The notes: a model not told the origin generated them from the sequence alone. A stretch of 64,000 nucleotides of DNA from an uncultured Chitinophagaceae bacterium (GCA_934502905.1 CAKSVK010000001.1:1-64000); one strand, 5' to 3'. Shown: positions 44,571 to 54,721, counted from the stretch's first letter. A program made the numbers and translations.

Positions 44571-46604
44571 ATGAAAATTTTTTACGGTGCTCCCCTGATT
44601 GTACCACGTTGGATCATCCTTATGATTGACACGGTTATCGCTACTGCATCATTTGCCTTGTCGTATTTCATATTGAAGGAATTCAGTTTCCCTCATCTGG
44701 AAAGAGATCATTTCTTCGTTTATGCAGGACTGTTTGCCGTTGTTTCCGTGGGTGTTTTCTATGCCATGCGCATTTACTCAGGGTTGATCCGGTATTCCAA
44801 CACGAAGGACATGTTCAGGATCTTTTCTGCTGTTCTTGTGGTAAGCCTGTTATATCCTGTTGTTGCCGAGCTGGTAGCCCGCAGGCTGTATAAAGCGCCT
44901 ACACTGGACATGCCGACCTTGCTGGTCCTCAACTTTTTTATCTGTTCTTCTTCCCTGATCATGTTCCGTACGCTTATCAAGGAGATCTATATTTTCCTGA
45001 AAGGATATGCCATGCATGATGTAAAAAGGGTGTTGGTATACGGTTCCGATAAGCAGGCCTTGCTGGTAAAGCAGGCCATTGAAGCTGCCGGCGACGGTAA
45101 GGTGATCGTTAGCGGTTTTGTGCAGTTGAGTGGAAAGAAAATAAACAGCACCATTGAGCAGAAAAAGGTTTATCATGTTCGTGAAATAGCCGAGTTGCAC
45201 AAGAAGCTGAAAATTGACAAGCTGATATTACAGGCTGAACTGTCCGCGAAGCCTGAGTTTCGCAACCTGATCAATACCTGCTTTAACCTGGGCATCAAGA
45301 TTCAGACCGTGCCTCCGTCCGAGCAATGGGTGAGCGGCAAGCTGAGCCTGGTTCAGATCCAGGACCTTAAGATCGAGGATCTGTTACCCCGTAAGCCTAT
45401 CCAGATCAATAATACACTGGTATCCAGGGAAATTAAAGGTAAACGCGTGCTGGTAACCGGCGCAGCAGGTTCTATCGGCGCTGAGATCGTTCGCCAGGTA
45501 ATGACCTATAATCCTGAAATGGTGGTATTGTGCGACCAGGCTGAATCGCCGTTGCATGAGATCCAGTTGGAAATGGAGGAAAAATATCCTTCTACCAAGG
45601 TTAAGGTGTTCATAGCAAGCATACGTAACCTGAGGAGAATGTTGATCCCGTTCAAGGAATACCGTCCGCATATCGTATTCCACGCTGCAGCCTATAAGCA
45701 CGTGCCGATGATGGAAAAGCATCCTGAAGAGGCCATTCTTACCAATGTAATGGGTACCCGCAATATCGCTGACCTGGCAGTATGTTTTGGAGTGGATAAA
45801 TTTGTAATGATCTCTACGGATAAGGCGGTGAACCCGACCAATATCATGGGCGCTTCTAAAAGGCTGGCAGAGAAATATGTGCAATCACTTAATAACTCAA
45901 CGGTAAGTCAGCCTGAATTTATGTCGAGGTTGATACAGGATGATGATGACGAAACTATTTCAATTGTCAACAATGCAAAGACCAAGTTCATCACTACCCG
46001 TTTCGGGAATGTGCTGGGCTCAAATGGTTCGGTAATCCCGAGGTTCCGCCAGCAGATACAGCAGGGAGGTCCTATTACCGTTACACATCCTGAGATCACA
46101 CGTTATTTCATGACCATTCCCGAAGCGGTACAGCTGGTGCTGGAGGCTGCGATCATGGGCAACGGCGGCGAAATATATGTATTTGATATGGGTGAGCCCG
46201 TGAAGATCGCTGACCTCGCGGTGAATATGATCAAGCTGGCAGGACTGGTTCCCAATAAAGATATCAATATCGTTTATACAGGGCTTCGCCCGGGCGAGAA
46301 GTTATATGAGGAGCTCTTAAATGAAAAGGAAACCACTATACCTACTTACCACGAGAAGATCAAAATTGCCAAAGTGGTGGCTGGTAAGTACAAGGAAGTG
46401 CTGAATGATATTGAAGACCTGACAAATTTGTGCAAACAGGGCGATAATTACAAGCTGGTAGCGAAAATGAAGCAGATGGTTCCTGAATTCATTAGCAACA
46501 ACTCTGAATATGCCAAGCTGGATGATAACAAGGACAGGAAGAAAGTTCTTTTCATCCCTGCTTTTTCAGACATAGAAGAAGCAACGAAATCTGTTACAAA
46601 GTAG
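44571..46604 (+). CDS. CapD/FlaA1-like nucleotide-sugar epimerase/dehydratase
   Basis: A 677-residue inner-membrane protein. The N-terminal about 140 residues have four membrane helices (WIILMIDTVIATASFALSY and others). A CoA-binding-like Rossmann domain follows (VLVYGSDKQALLVKQAIEAA). The second Rossmann domain holds VTGAAGSIGAEIVRQ. SDR active-site residues are in MISTDKAVNPTN (a Lys-type site lacking the usual YxxxK), with GASKRLAEKY and a later TTRFGNVLGSNGS. Homologues (PglF, WbpM, CapD) make UDP-sugars with 4,6-dehydratase activity for capsule, LPS or glycoprotein glycans. A terminator follows. Confidence 0.9.
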   Translation: MKIFYGAPLIVPRWIILMIDTVIATASFALSYFILKEFSFPHLERDHFFVYAGLFAVVSVGVFYAMRIYSGLIRYSNTKDMFRIFSAVLVVSLLYPVVAELVARRLYKAPTLDMPTLLVLNFFICSSSLIMFRTLIKEIYIFLKGYAMHDVKRVLVYGSDKQALLVKQAIEAAGDGKVIVSGFVQLSGKKINSTIEQKKVYHVREIAELHKKLKIDKLILQAELSAKPEFRNLINTCFNLGIKIQTVPPSEQWVSGKLSLVQIQDLKIEDLLPRKPIQINNTLVSREIKGKRVLVTGAAGSIGAEIVRQVMTYNPEMVVLCDQAESPLHEIQLEMEEKYPSTKVKVFIASIRNLRRMLIPFKEYRPHIVFHAAAYKHVPMMEKHPEEAILTNVMGTRNIADLAVCFGVDKFVMISTDKAVNPTNIMGASKRLAEKYVQSLNNSTVSQPEFMSRLIQDDDDETISIVNNAKTKFITTRFGNVLGSNGSVIPRFRQQIQQGGPITVTHPEITRYFMTIPEAVQLVLEAAIMGNGGEIYVFDMGEPVKIADLAVNMIKLAGLVPNKDINIVYTGLRPGEKLYEELLNEKETTIPTYHEKIKIAKVVAGKYKEVLNDIEDLTNLCKQGDNYKLVAKMKQMVPEFISNNSEYAKLDDNKDRKKVLFIPAFSDIEEATKSVTK

Positions 46605-46627
46605 CATTTAGAACAATAGAAAGTAAG

Positions 46628-46656
46628 AAGAGATTGCGCAGGCAATCTCTTTTTTT
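46628..46656 (+). terminator. Terminator after the CapD-like gene
   Basis: AAGAGATTGC (46628-46637) pairs perfectly with GCAATCTCTT (46642-46651) around a 4-base loop; a T-run follows. Confidence 0.92.
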
Positions 46657-46879
46657 GTGCTTAAAACAGAGCCTATCCGGAAAAAGAATTGGTTGGGGTT
46701 TTTTGAGGCTGCCAACATAAGCTTTGCGGAATTTTCGACTCGTGATATGGGTAAATATTTCCCCGGTTTGTAAAGCTTTCACTTGCCGGTTGAATCATGA
46801 TCCGTCCATTTATCAATATCTCCTTCAATATCTATGATGATGAAGGATCGGGTTGTAACTTTAGTCAAATGCTTTATTA

Positions 46880-47848
46880 ATGAGAGCCGCTGTATATACA
46901 CGATATGGTCCTCCTGAAGTAGTAAAAATAAAAGAGGTGGAAACTCCGGTGCCGCGTGATGGCGAAGTGCTGGTGAAAGTAGCGGCCACTACCGTGAACA
47001 GAACGGATAGTGGATTTAGAAGCGCAGAATATTTTGTGTCCAGGTTCTGGAGCGGCCTGCTCCGTCCAAAATACAAGATACTGGGCTGCGAGTTTTCAGG
47101 AGAAGTGCATGCCGTTGGAAACAATGTATCCGGAATTAAAGTTGGTGATCGTGTTTTTGGATATAACGATGAGAAATTTGGCGGGCATGCAGAATATCTT
47201 GTAGCACCTGTCTCAGGTGCAATCGCAACTATACCGGAAAGCTTCTCTTTTGAAGCAGCAGCAGCGCTGACGGAGGGGGCTCACTATGCGCTTGGTAACA
47301 TCAGGGCGGCAAAGGTGAAGGAAGGAGATAATGTGCTGGTATATGGCGCCACAGGCGCTATAGGTAGTGCAGCGGTGCAGCTATTGAAATATTTCGGTGC
47401 GAAGGTAACAGCTGTAGGCAATACAAGGAATATGGGGTTGATACAGTCGCTTGGTGCAGATGAAGTGATAGACTATCAGAACGAGGATTTTACCCAGACT
47501 TCACAGAAATTCAGCTTTGTGTTTGACGCTGTTGGAAAGAGCTCTTTTGGACAATGTAAACCCCTGCTGACGCCTAAAGGAATCTATGTGTCAACAGAGC
47601 TGGGCAAAAACGGGGAAAATATCTTCCAGGCACTTTTTACTCCTTTGTTCGGCGGAAAAAAAGTTATTTTTCCTATACCCTCCATGAAGAAAGCAGATAT
47701 TGAGCTCCTGCAAACAATGGCGGCAGAGGGAAAGTTTAAACCGGTAATCGACAGGGTGTACCCGCTGGAACAGATCGTGGAAGCTTATCGTTACGTAGAA
47801 ACGGGAGAAAAGACCGGGAACGTAATTATCAGGATCGGGGAGGTATAG
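46880..47848 (+). CDS. Zinc-free MDR oxidoreductase (quinone oxidoreductase-like)
   Basis: Medium-chain reductase of 322 residues without the Zn ligands of alcohol dehydrogenases. It starts MRAAVYTRYGPPEVV, has GCEFSGEVHAVG, and the NAD(P)-binding motif VYGATGAIGSAAVQL near residue 155. The end GKTGNVIIRIGEV-like block (EKTGNVIIRIG) is family standard. It likely reduces quinones or enones with NADPH in the cytosol. Monocistronic; TAACTTTA at 46856-46863 is a near -7 box. Confidence 0.88.
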   Translation: MRAAVYTRYGPPEVVKIKEVETPVPRDGEVLVKVAATTVNRTDSGFRSAEYFVSRFWSGLLRPKYKILGCEFSGEVHAVGNNVSGIKVGDRVFGYNDEKFGGHAEYLVAPVSGAIATIPESFSFEAAAALTEGAHYALGNIRAAKVKEGDNVLVYGATGAIGSAAVQLLKYFGAKVTAVGNTRNMGLIQSLGADEVIDYQNEDFTQTSQKFSFVFDAVGKSSFGQCKPLLTPKGIYVSTELGKNGENIFQALFTPLFGGKKVIFPIPSMKKADIELLQTMAAEGKFKPVIDRVYPLEQIVEAYRYVETGEKTGNVIIRIGEV

Positions 47849-47907
47849 GAGTGCAGGTTACAGGTCACAAGCCCTGAAACCTGCAACTTGCATCCTGCTT
47901 ACCCCGG

Positions 47908-49356
47908 TTACCATCCGCCGCCAAGCGAACGGTATATATCCACGATGGATTGCAACAACAATCTTTGAGACATGGTTTTGTTCAACTCTGCATCTAATAC
48001 ACCTTTTTGTGCGGTAACCACTTCCAGGTAGCCGGCATAACCTCCCAGAAACAGGTCGTTGGATGTTTGTACTGCTTCTGCAAGCGTCCGCACCTCTTCA
48101 TCATTAAGTGCCACTACTTTCTTGTATTGCTCAATGGCCTTCAGGTTGGTAAACACTTCCTGGTACCCGTTTAAAACATATTTCTGGTAGGTGTTGAAAG
48201 CAATATTCTGTTCGGCATTCGCAACTGAAAAATCTGCCCTCAGTTGGTAGCGGTTGAAGATCGGTTGCGTGATATCTCCCAGGATACCATATGCCAGTGA
48301 GCCGTTTGCAAACATCAACGGCAGCTTAAATGCGTTGAATGCCAAATAAGGCGTTAGTGTAAGTGAAGGAAAAAATGCTTTCCTGGCAGCATCCACATTG
48401 GCTTTCGAGGCTTCCAGCTGCAGTTCTGCTTCCAGGATGTCAGGTCTTTTTCGCAACAGGTCTGCGGGTATGCCCGTGGCTATTACTGCCGGTATAGGCT
48501 GTGCATTGATGGAAGCCCCGCGTGCAATAGAAGTGGGGAAGCGCCCCAGCATTGTATTCAGCTCGTTCTCCAACCTGATAATGTTCAATATTGTTTCCTG
48601 CTCCAGGCTACGGGTCTGCAGCAACTGTGCGGTGAATTGCTGTACTGCCAGCGAGGTAGCCCTTCCGCCTTCTTTCATCACTTTTACTACTTCCAGGCTG
48701 TGTTCCTGTAGCTCGATATTCCTGCGGATGATCTCCAGCTTGCTGTCCATGGCCAGCAATTCAAAATAAAGCGTGGCAACCTGTGTTACCAGTTGGGTGA
48801 TTGCCCATTGCCTTCCCTGTTCGGTCGCCAACAGTCTGGCTGCAGCCGCTTTTTTTCTTGATCTCAGTTTGCCCCAGATATCAATTTCCCAACTGCTTTT
48901 CAATCCCAGGAAGTATTCCTGCGTGGGATTGACCCCTACTTTCTGATCCTCATTGATATTCTGTGACAGGTTGGTATCGAAGTTGCCTACTCCCGTCATG
49001 GTATACTTGCCGAACTTATCTGCTGAAGCTGAAACAAAGCCATCGAGTGAGGGTAAACCAAGTCCCCTGTTAAAAAGCAGGTTTGCCCGGGATATAGCAA
49101 TGTATTCCAGCGTGTTCTGCAAATCCAGGTTGTTTTGGATAGCAGTGTCGATAAGGTTTTTCAGCACGGGGTCTTCAAACAGTGACTGCCAGCTTACTTT
49201 TTCGGTCCTGGCGCTGTCTTCAAAGCTTTCATATGCTGCCGGAACCGGTAGGGTATTCCGGCTGACCGGGCGCGGAACACTGCACGAGTATAGTAACACT
49301 AATGCACACACGAAGATGGAAAGTATTATGTATTTTGCCAACCTGTTTATAAACAT
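47908..49356 (-). CDS. TolC-family outer-membrane efflux lipoprotein (NodT type)
   Basis: Outer-membrane channel of an RND efflux system, 482 residues. I chose the ATG at 49356, giving a lipoprotein signal with lipobox VLLYSC. The paired OEP domains follow with long helices. FRKRPDILEAELQLEASKA-like text (LLRKRPDILEAELQLEAS) is the NodT mark in the middle, and SWEIDIWGKLRSRKKAA lies in the first half. It follows the pump gene by 41 bases and completes the operon adaptor-pump-channel. Confidence 0.9.
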   Translation of the reverse strand: MFINRLAKYIILSIFVCALVLLYSCSVPRPVSRNTLPVPAAYESFEDSARTEKVSWQSLFEDPVLKNLIDTAIQNNLDLQNTLEYIAISRANLLFNRGLGLPSLDGFVSASADKFGKYTMTGVGNFDTNLSQNINEDQKVGVNPTQEYFLGLKSSWEIDIWGKLRSRKKAAAARLLATEQGRQWAITQLVTQVATLYFELLAMDSKLEIIRRNIELQEHSLEVVKVMKEGGRATSLAVQQFTAQLLQTRSLEQETILNIIRLENELNTMLGRFPTSIARGASINAQPIPAVIATGIPADLLRKRPDILEAELQLEASKANVDAARKAFFPSLTLTPYLAFNAFKLPLMFANGSLAYGILGDITQPIFNRYQLRADFSVANAEQNIAFNTYQKYVLNGYQEVFTNLKAIEQYKKVVALNDEEVRTLAEAVQTSNDLFLGGYAGYLEVVTAQKGVLDAELNKTMSQRLLLQSIVDIYRSLGGGW

Positions 49357-49397
49357 ATATAGTAAGATTGCGGTTTTAAATGTTTGCCTGTTTAACA

Positions 49398-52300
49398 CTA
49401 GATTTCGTCTTCCTTATTAATTTTTACTTTCATGCTGCGAACCTTCAGCTTCATTTTCCGCCTGAGTCCCATTTTTTCCTCGATGCCTGCAAAAATTACA
49501 TAGAGACCGGGAATAATGATGACCCCGAAGATGGTCCCGATCAGCATACCGCCTGCCGCCGCCGTTCCGATGGATCTGTTACCCAATGCCCCCGCACCGG
49601 ATGCAATACACAACGGGATAAGACCGGCGATGAAAGCAAAGGAGGTCATCAATATCGGGCGTAACCTCGATGCAGCGCCTTCTATGGCTGCAGTTAATAC
49701 GGCTACTCCCATCTTTTTTCGCTGGATAGCAAATTCAACGATCAGGATAGCATTTTTGCCCAGCAAGCCTATGAGCATGACCAACGATACCTGGGCATAG
49801 ATATTATTTTCCAGTCCCGCCAGCTTCAGGGCCAGGAAGGAGCCGAAAATACCCGCCGGCAGCGACAGGATCACAGCCAGCGGCAACAGAAAACTTTCAT
49901 ATTGCCCTGCCAGGATCAGGTATACGAAGATCAGACAGATGGCAAAAATATAAACAGCCTGGTTGCCCGACAGTATCTGTTCGCGGGTCATCCCCGACCA
50001 TTCATAGTCAAAGCCACGTGGCAGAACCTTATCTGCTGCTGCCTGCACTGCCTGGATAGCTTCGCCACTGCTCCTGCCCGGGGCAGCGTCACCGTTGATC
50101 AATGCAGAGGTGTACATATTATACCGGGTCATCTGCTCGGGACCAAAAACCCGCTCCATTCTGATAAATGTAGAGAAGGGTACCATTTCACCTTTGTGGT
50201 TCTTCAGGTACAGGTTCAGCACATCCTCGGGATTTTTCCTGTATTGGGGGGATGCCTGTACCATTACTTTATACATCTGCCCGAACCGGATAAAATTGGT
50301 AGCGTAGTAACTTCCCAGCAACGTTTGCAAGGTGCTCATCGCGTTATCAATGGTAATACCTTTTTTGGCTGCCATATCCTGGTCCACCGTAATGAGGTAT
50401 TGCGGAAAATTGGGGTTGAACCCTGTAAAAGCGCTACCTACAACGCCGGACTTCATAACTTCCTCGATCACATCATCCGCAACCTGTTTGGTTTGCTGCA
50501 GGTTCTCACTTCCCGTCTTATCCAGCAGCCTGAACTCGAAGCCGCTGGAGTTACCAAATCCTGGTACCGTTGGGGGCGGCAGGAATTCGATGCTGGCATC
50601 CTTGATATGATTTGTTTTTTGCTCCAGCGCCCTGATCAGGTCATTTACTGACTCATCCCGTTCACTCCAGGGTTTCATATTGATCATGGCCATACCATAG
50701 GAAGCGCCTGAAACCTCTGTTACCAGACTATACCCTGCCAACGTGGATATATTGTCAACGGCATCAAAATCTCCCGCTATTTGCTCTATTTCGTCCAGTA
50801 TTACCCCGGTACGCTCAACAGTAGAGCCGGGAGGCGTTGTCACATTCACGTAAATAATACCCTGGTCTTCTGTAGGAATAAACCCGGAAGGCAGGATGGT
50901 GCTTGCGCCCCAGGTAGCGACGAAGAATATGACCAGTATGCCGAGTGTTACCATTCGCCTGCCTGCTATCCTGCCGATCAATCCCTGGTATTTATTTTGG
51001 GTAGCGTCATATGTTTTATTGAATCCTTTGAAGAAACGGGCCATCCAGCCTTTCCTTTTGTTAGGGTCGGAGTGACGTAACATCAACGCGCATAGAGCTG
51101 GTGTAAGCGTTAAGGCATTGATACCCGATATGACGATAGATATTGCCAGGGTAAGTGAAAATTGCCGGTAGAACACACCCACGGGCCCTGACAGGAATGC
51201 TACGGGCACGAATACCGCAGACATCACCAGTGTGATGGCAATGATCGCGCTGGTGATCTCCTTCATGGCGGCAATAGTGGCGTCCATGGGTCCCATATGA
51301 TCCTCCGTCATTTTTACATGGACGGCCTCGACGACGACAATGGCATTGTCGACGACGATACCAATTGCCAGCACCAGTGCAAAAAGGGTAAGCAGGTTAA
51401 TGGAGAAGCCAAGGGCCTGCATGAAGGCCAGGGTACCGATCAATGCAACCGGAACCGCCAATGCCGGGATGATGGTAGACCGGACATCCTGCAGGAAGAT
51501 AAATACCACGATGAACACCAGGATGAAGGCTTCCAGCAGGGTCTTCAATACTTCTTTGATAGATGCATCCAGGAACCTGGAAACATCATACGCAAAGTTG
51601 TAATCCATGCCGGGTATAAAGGATGATTCCTTTAGTTCCGCCATACGTTCTTTGATATTGGTGATCACCTCACGTGCGTTGGAGCCGGGGCGCTGCTTGA
51701 TCATAATAGAAGCAGATGGCTTTCCGTCTGTTTTGGAATCCATGCTGTAGCTCAGCGCACCGAACTCGATGTCGGCAATATCGCTCAGCCTGAGAATGGA
51801 TCCGTCTGCATCTGCTCTTATCACTATATTTTTATATTCTTCCGGTAAGGAAAACTTACCGGTATACCGCAGCACATATTCCAGCGTATTGGTTTCCTTG
51901 CCGGAGCTTTCCCCTGTTTTACCCGGTGCTGCTTCCACGTTTTGGTTACGCAGCGCCGTAATTACCTCGTCTGCAGATACGTTATAGGCCAACATGCGGT
52001 GCGGGCGAAGCCAGATACGCATCGCGTAATCCTTTGCACCCATGATGGCAGCGAAGCCGACCCCTTCAATTCTTTTTAATTCTTTCAGTACATTGATATC
52101 GGCAAAGTTGAAGATGAAGTCTTCGTTCATCGTGCTGTCTTCACTCACAATATTCAGATACAACAGCATGCTGTTTACTTCCTTTTCTGTTACCACCCCT
52201 GCCTTGATCACCTCTTCGGGCATTTCATCCAGTACGGTAGTCACGCGGTTTTGCACGTTCACTGCTGCCACATCGGGGTCTGTACCTACCTGGAAAGAAA

Positions 52301-52574
52301 TGGTGATCAAGGTGATACCGTTGTTACTCGTAACGGTATTCATATAGGTCATGCCGGGCACCCCGTTGATCGCTCTTTCGAGCGGGGTGGCTACCGCGTC
52401 CACGCAAACCTGTGCATTGGCGCCGGTATAGTTGGCTGTTACGGTAACCGACGGGGGCACGATATCGGGGAACTGGGTAATAGGTAATGTAAAGAGGGAT
52501 AATAATCCCAATAACGTTATGATAAGCGATATAACCAGGGATAATATGGGTCTCCTGATAAAAGTTTCAACCAT
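49398..52574 (-). CDS. RND efflux pump inner-membrane subunit, AcrB/HAE1 type
   Basis: Proton-driven multidrug pump of 1058 residues. It starts VETFIRRPILSLVISL, like AcrB, with helices and large periplasmic loops. The proton-relay part of helix 4 reads LAIGIVVDNAIVVVEA, with the first Asp (AcrB D407 position) kept and the second (D408) replaced by Asn, a change seen in many members. GLLGKNAILIVEFA near residue 975 holds the K940 equivalent. It probably exports hydrophobic drugs or bile-like compounds. It lies between adaptor and TolC genes, with gaps of 69 and 41 bases. Confidence 0.95.
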   Translation of the reverse strand: MVETFIRRPILSLVISLIITLLGLLSLFTLPITQFPDIVPPSVTVTANYTGANAQVCVDAVATPLERAINGVPGMTYMNTVTSNNGITLITISFQVGTDPDVAAVNVQNRVTTVLDEMPEEVIKAGVVTEKEVNSMLLYLNIVSEDSTMNEDFIFNFADINVLKELKRIEGVGFAAIMGAKDYAMRIWLRPHRMLAYNVSADEVITALRNQNVEAAPGKTGESSGKETNTLEYVLRYTGKFSLPEEYKNIVIRADADGSILRLSDIADIEFGALSYSMDSKTDGKPSASIMIKQRPGSNAREVITNIKERMAELKESSFIPGMDYNFAYDVSRFLDASIKEVLKTLLEAFILVFIVVFIFLQDVRSTIIPALAVPVALIGTLAFMQALGFSINLLTLFALVLAIGIVVDNAIVVVEAVHVKMTEDHMGPMDATIAAMKEITSAIIAITLVMSAVFVPVAFLSGPVGVFYRQFSLTLAISIVISGINALTLTPALCALMLRHSDPNKRKGWMARFFKGFNKTYDATQNKYQGLIGRIAGRRMVTLGILVIFFVATWGASTILPSGFIPTEDQGIIYVNVTTPPGSTVERTGVILDEIEQIAGDFDAVDNISTLAGYSLVTEVSGASYGMAMINMKPWSERDESVNDLIRALEQKTNHIKDASIEFLPPPTVPGFGNSSGFEFRLLDKTGSENLQQTKQVADDVIEEVMKSGVVGSAFTGFNPNFPQYLITVDQDMAAKKGITIDNAMSTLQTLLGSYYATNFIRFGQMYKVMVQASPQYRKNPEDVLNLYLKNHKGEMVPFSTFIRMERVFGPEQMTRYNMYTSALINGDAAPGRSSGEAIQAVQAAADKVLPRGFDYEWSGMTREQILSGNQAVYIFAICLIFVYLILAGQYESFLLPLAVILSLPAGIFGSFLALKLAGLENNIYAQVSLVMLIGLLGKNAILIVEFAIQRKKMGVAVLTAAIEGAASRLRPILMTSFAFIAGLIPLCIASGAGALGNRSIGTAAAGGMLIGTIFGVIIIPGLYVIFAGIEEKMGLRRKMKLKVRSMKVKINKEDEI

Positions 52575-52643
52575 AATTTTTGGATTGTAATAAGATTGTG
52601 TTACACGTATGATGCGTGCTCTTTGCTTGGGAATTCATGCGGG

Positions 52644-53741
52644 TTACAGGTGCCAGTCCGTAACAGGCTTGGGAAGGATCTTCACTCCTTCCTTGATATT
52701 TTGGACCCCTTCGTATACGATTTTGTCGCCAATCTCCAGACCTTCTTTTATCAGGTATGCATCCGATAAACGTGCCTGGGGGATGATACCTTTCATTTTT
52801 ACAGTATTATCCGGCGTTACCAGGAATACATAGTTTTTGTCCTGTATTTCAAAAACACATTTTTGAGGAATGAGCAACACTTTATCCGCAGGCACTGTCA
52901 GCCGGATCTTACCGGAAGCGCCATGGCGCAGCAGCTTTTCACCATTGGGGAACTTTGCCCTGAAGGCAATGGATCCGGTAGCTTCGTCAAACTCTCCGTC
53001 TACGGTCTCAATTACCCCGGAATCCTTGTAAGGCTCCCCGTCAGCCAATACCAGGTTAACCTTATTATTTCTTGAATTTGCGGCTTCTTTCCTGTAACGG
53101 AGGTATTCACTTTCAGAAACAGTGAAATACGCATATACATCGCGGGTGTCGGAGATGGTGGTGAGTAAAGAGCCGGCATCCACCAGGCTTCCTGCTTTCA
53201 GCGGAATGCGGTCTATCATGCCGTCAAACGGAGAGCGGATGAGGGTATAAGAAAGTCTTGTTTCAGCATTGCGCTGCTCCGATTGCGCTTCTTCTACTTT
53301 CGCTTTTGCCGCGGTAAGTTTTGCTTCGGTCATTTCCAGCTCGGAGGGCGCTACAATATTTTTGGATAACAGCACTTTTACCCTGGACATTTCTACTTCC
53401 GCTGTTTTTGCCTCTGCTATGGCATTGCTGACATTGGCTCTTGCCTTGGATACTTCAATTTCAAATTCATTGGGATCGATCTGGAACAGCAACTGCCCTT
53501 TTTTCACTTCCTGTCCTTCATCCACGAATATTTTACTCAGGAAGCCCTGAACCCTTGCCCGGATCTCTACATTTTTAATGGCCTCAATACTGGCAACATA
53601 ATCCTGGTGCAGGACGGTATCTCTGGCGGTTACCTCAATAACAGGCAACTCCTGGATATCTTCTTTTTCTGTGGTGCCTGCATTCGAGTTGCAACTCACA
53701 ATTACCGCGATGATAAAAAATAAGAACAAATACTGTTTCAT
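52644..53741 (-). CDS. RND efflux periplasmic adaptor lipoprotein
   Basis: Membrane-fusion subunit of the pump, 365 residues. The signal has lipobox AVIVSC with Cys near residue 17. Hairpin and lipoyl parts follow: RARVQGFLSKIFVDEGQEVKKGQLLFQID, in which VRARVQGFL is the standard start of the lipoyl half, then a coiled-coil hairpin (KANVSNAIAEAKT-like) and the second lipoyl half SPFDGMIDRIPLKAGSLVD. It is the first pump gene; no TetR or AraC regulator is adjacent. A promoter stands upstream. Confidence 0.93.
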   Translation of the reverse strand: MKQYLFLFFIIAVIVSCNSNAGTTEKEDIQELPVIEVTARDTVLHQDYVASIEAIKNVEIRARVQGFLSKIFVDEGQEVKKGQLLFQIDPNEFEIEVSKARANVSNAIAEAKTAEVEMSRVKVLLSKNIVAPSELEMTEAKLTAAKAKVEEAQSEQRNAETRLSYTLIRSPFDGMIDRIPLKAGSLVDAGSLLTTISDTRDVYAYFTVSESEYLRYRKEAANSRNNKVNLVLADGEPYKDSGVIETVDGEFDEATGSIAFRAKFPNGEKLLRHGASGKIRLTVPADKVLLIPQKCVFEIQDKNYVFLVTPDNTVKMKGIIPQARLSDAYLIKEGLEIGDKIVYEGVQNIKEGVKILPKPVTDWHL

Positions 53742-53796
53742 TTGTGTATACTGTTTTTGGCTCTCTGGTTAAAAGATTGAAACCTGTTGTATAAAT

Positions 53797-53827
53797 AAAA
53801 AATAGAATGCCCGCATTGTTTTTGCAA
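53797..53827 (-). promoter_or_regulatory. Promoter of the RND efflux operon
   Basis: On the minus strand TTG (53827-53825), a 20-base spacer and TATTTTTT (53804-53797, seven of eight) lie 56 bases above the adaptor ATG. Confidence 0.45.
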
Positions 53828-53894
53828 GCAACTGGATCATAGCCAGACTTTAAATAAAAAAACTGATGATCAGGGAACAGATTGAGTCCGTCAA

Positions 53895-54326
53895 TCAGAA
53901 AGGGGTAAGGCGAAACACAAAATGATGATGGTGGAGCAGCAATTCGGCAGGCTTGTCAAAACGATAAGCTTTTGCTTCTGTTATTAAAGGTATCCTGGTT
54001 TGAAATTCCTGACCTGAAAGAGCAACCATGTCCAATTGAAAAGAGTTGATGCTCCTGAACTTGTAATTGAAATAATCGTAGCTGAAGTCCGGCTTTTCAG
54101 AGTCGGGAAGGCCATCTTCCAGTCCGGCAAAGTTTTCCAGGATCAGCTCCAGTACGGTAGACCTGTTCAGGTCATCTTCATCTGGCTGCTGATGTATAAA
54201 TGATTGAAAATTATAATGCTCCTGTGCCTCGATCTGGCTGCCAGGCAAAAAAGTAAGAATATTCAAAAAGCTGAGAAGCAGGAGGTAAGCCACCTTCTTC
54301 TTTATTTTTTGGGCTATTTTGAACAT
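53895..54326 (-). CDS. Secreted protein of unknown function upstream of the efflux operon
   Basis: A 143-residue protein with a basic start and signal peptide-like helix (KKKVAYLLLLSFLNILTFLPG). The mature part is acidic and aromatic, with FSYDYFNYKFRSINSFQLDM, and a cluster HHHH near the end (LLHHHHFVFRLTPF). I do not recognise a family. It lies upstream of the RND adaptor in the same direction with its own promoter and a gap of 153 bases, so it may be co-regulated with the pump. The His cluster could bind metal. Both ideas are inference. Confidence 0.75.
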   Translation of the reverse strand: MFKIAQKIKKKVAYLLLLSFLNILTFLPGSQIEAQEHYNFQSFIHQQPDEDDLNRSTVLELILENFAGLEDGLPDSEKPDFSYDYFNYKFRSINSFQLDMVALSGQEFQTRIPLITEAKAYRFDKPAELLLHHHHFVFRLTPF

Positions 54327-54378
54327 CTGAATAAAGATAGTTTATAAATAATAGTAATACCTTGCCGGTTTACCGATG

Positions 54379-54412
54379 CAAATATACAACATCTGGCGGG
54401 GATGTTTTTCAA
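54379..54412 (-). promoter_or_regulatory. Promoter of the secreted unknown gene
   Basis: On the minus strand TTG (54412-54410), a 23-base spacer and a perfect TATATTTG (54386-54379) stand 53 bases above the ATG at 54326. Confidence 0.65.
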
Positions 54413-54586
54413 TTTAACCGGGATTTTGCAGTAGCGATTTCACCTGCTACCGGGTAGGGGTGCTTTTGCGTTTGACATCCCGGTGCTAATACGGAGAGGG
54501 TAAGCTGCTGGGAAAGTTGTGTGGGATATGCAACTGGCCCCGTCGATGGAACATCGTACGCCTGCCTGAACGACGCAGTTTGGGAA

Positions 54587-54668
54587 GTCGCGTGGGGACA
54601 CGCGACGGGGCGGTTAGGGAACACACAACCGGGCAACCTATTTCCCCTGCACGTGTCCTCACGTGCAG
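54587..54668. repeat. Hairpin pair C (GTG-N4-CAC family)
   Basis: GTCGCGTG-GGGA-CACGCGAC (54587-54606, 8 bp perfect) and CTGCACGTG-TCCT-CACGTGCAG (54647-54668, 9 bp perfect). GGGGCGGT follows the first hairpin directly at 54607-54614. Confidence 0.8.
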
Positions 54669-54721
54669 CTCGAAGGTGAGCCTCCTGATTGGAGACCTGG
54701 GATGACGATGGATGGCTCAGC

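Larger units (their letters stand above)
54327..54721. other. Intergenic region with promoter and hairpin pair C
   Basis: 395 bases between the unknown secreted protein and the VCBS protein gene. It carries the promoter of the former and a hairpin pair, listed separately. No gene is seen. Confidence 0.7.

Noticed and set aside
49902-50651. 249-codon plus-strand open frame antisense to the RND pump
   Set aside because: Overlaps the conserved pump sequence completely; no known domain or signal.
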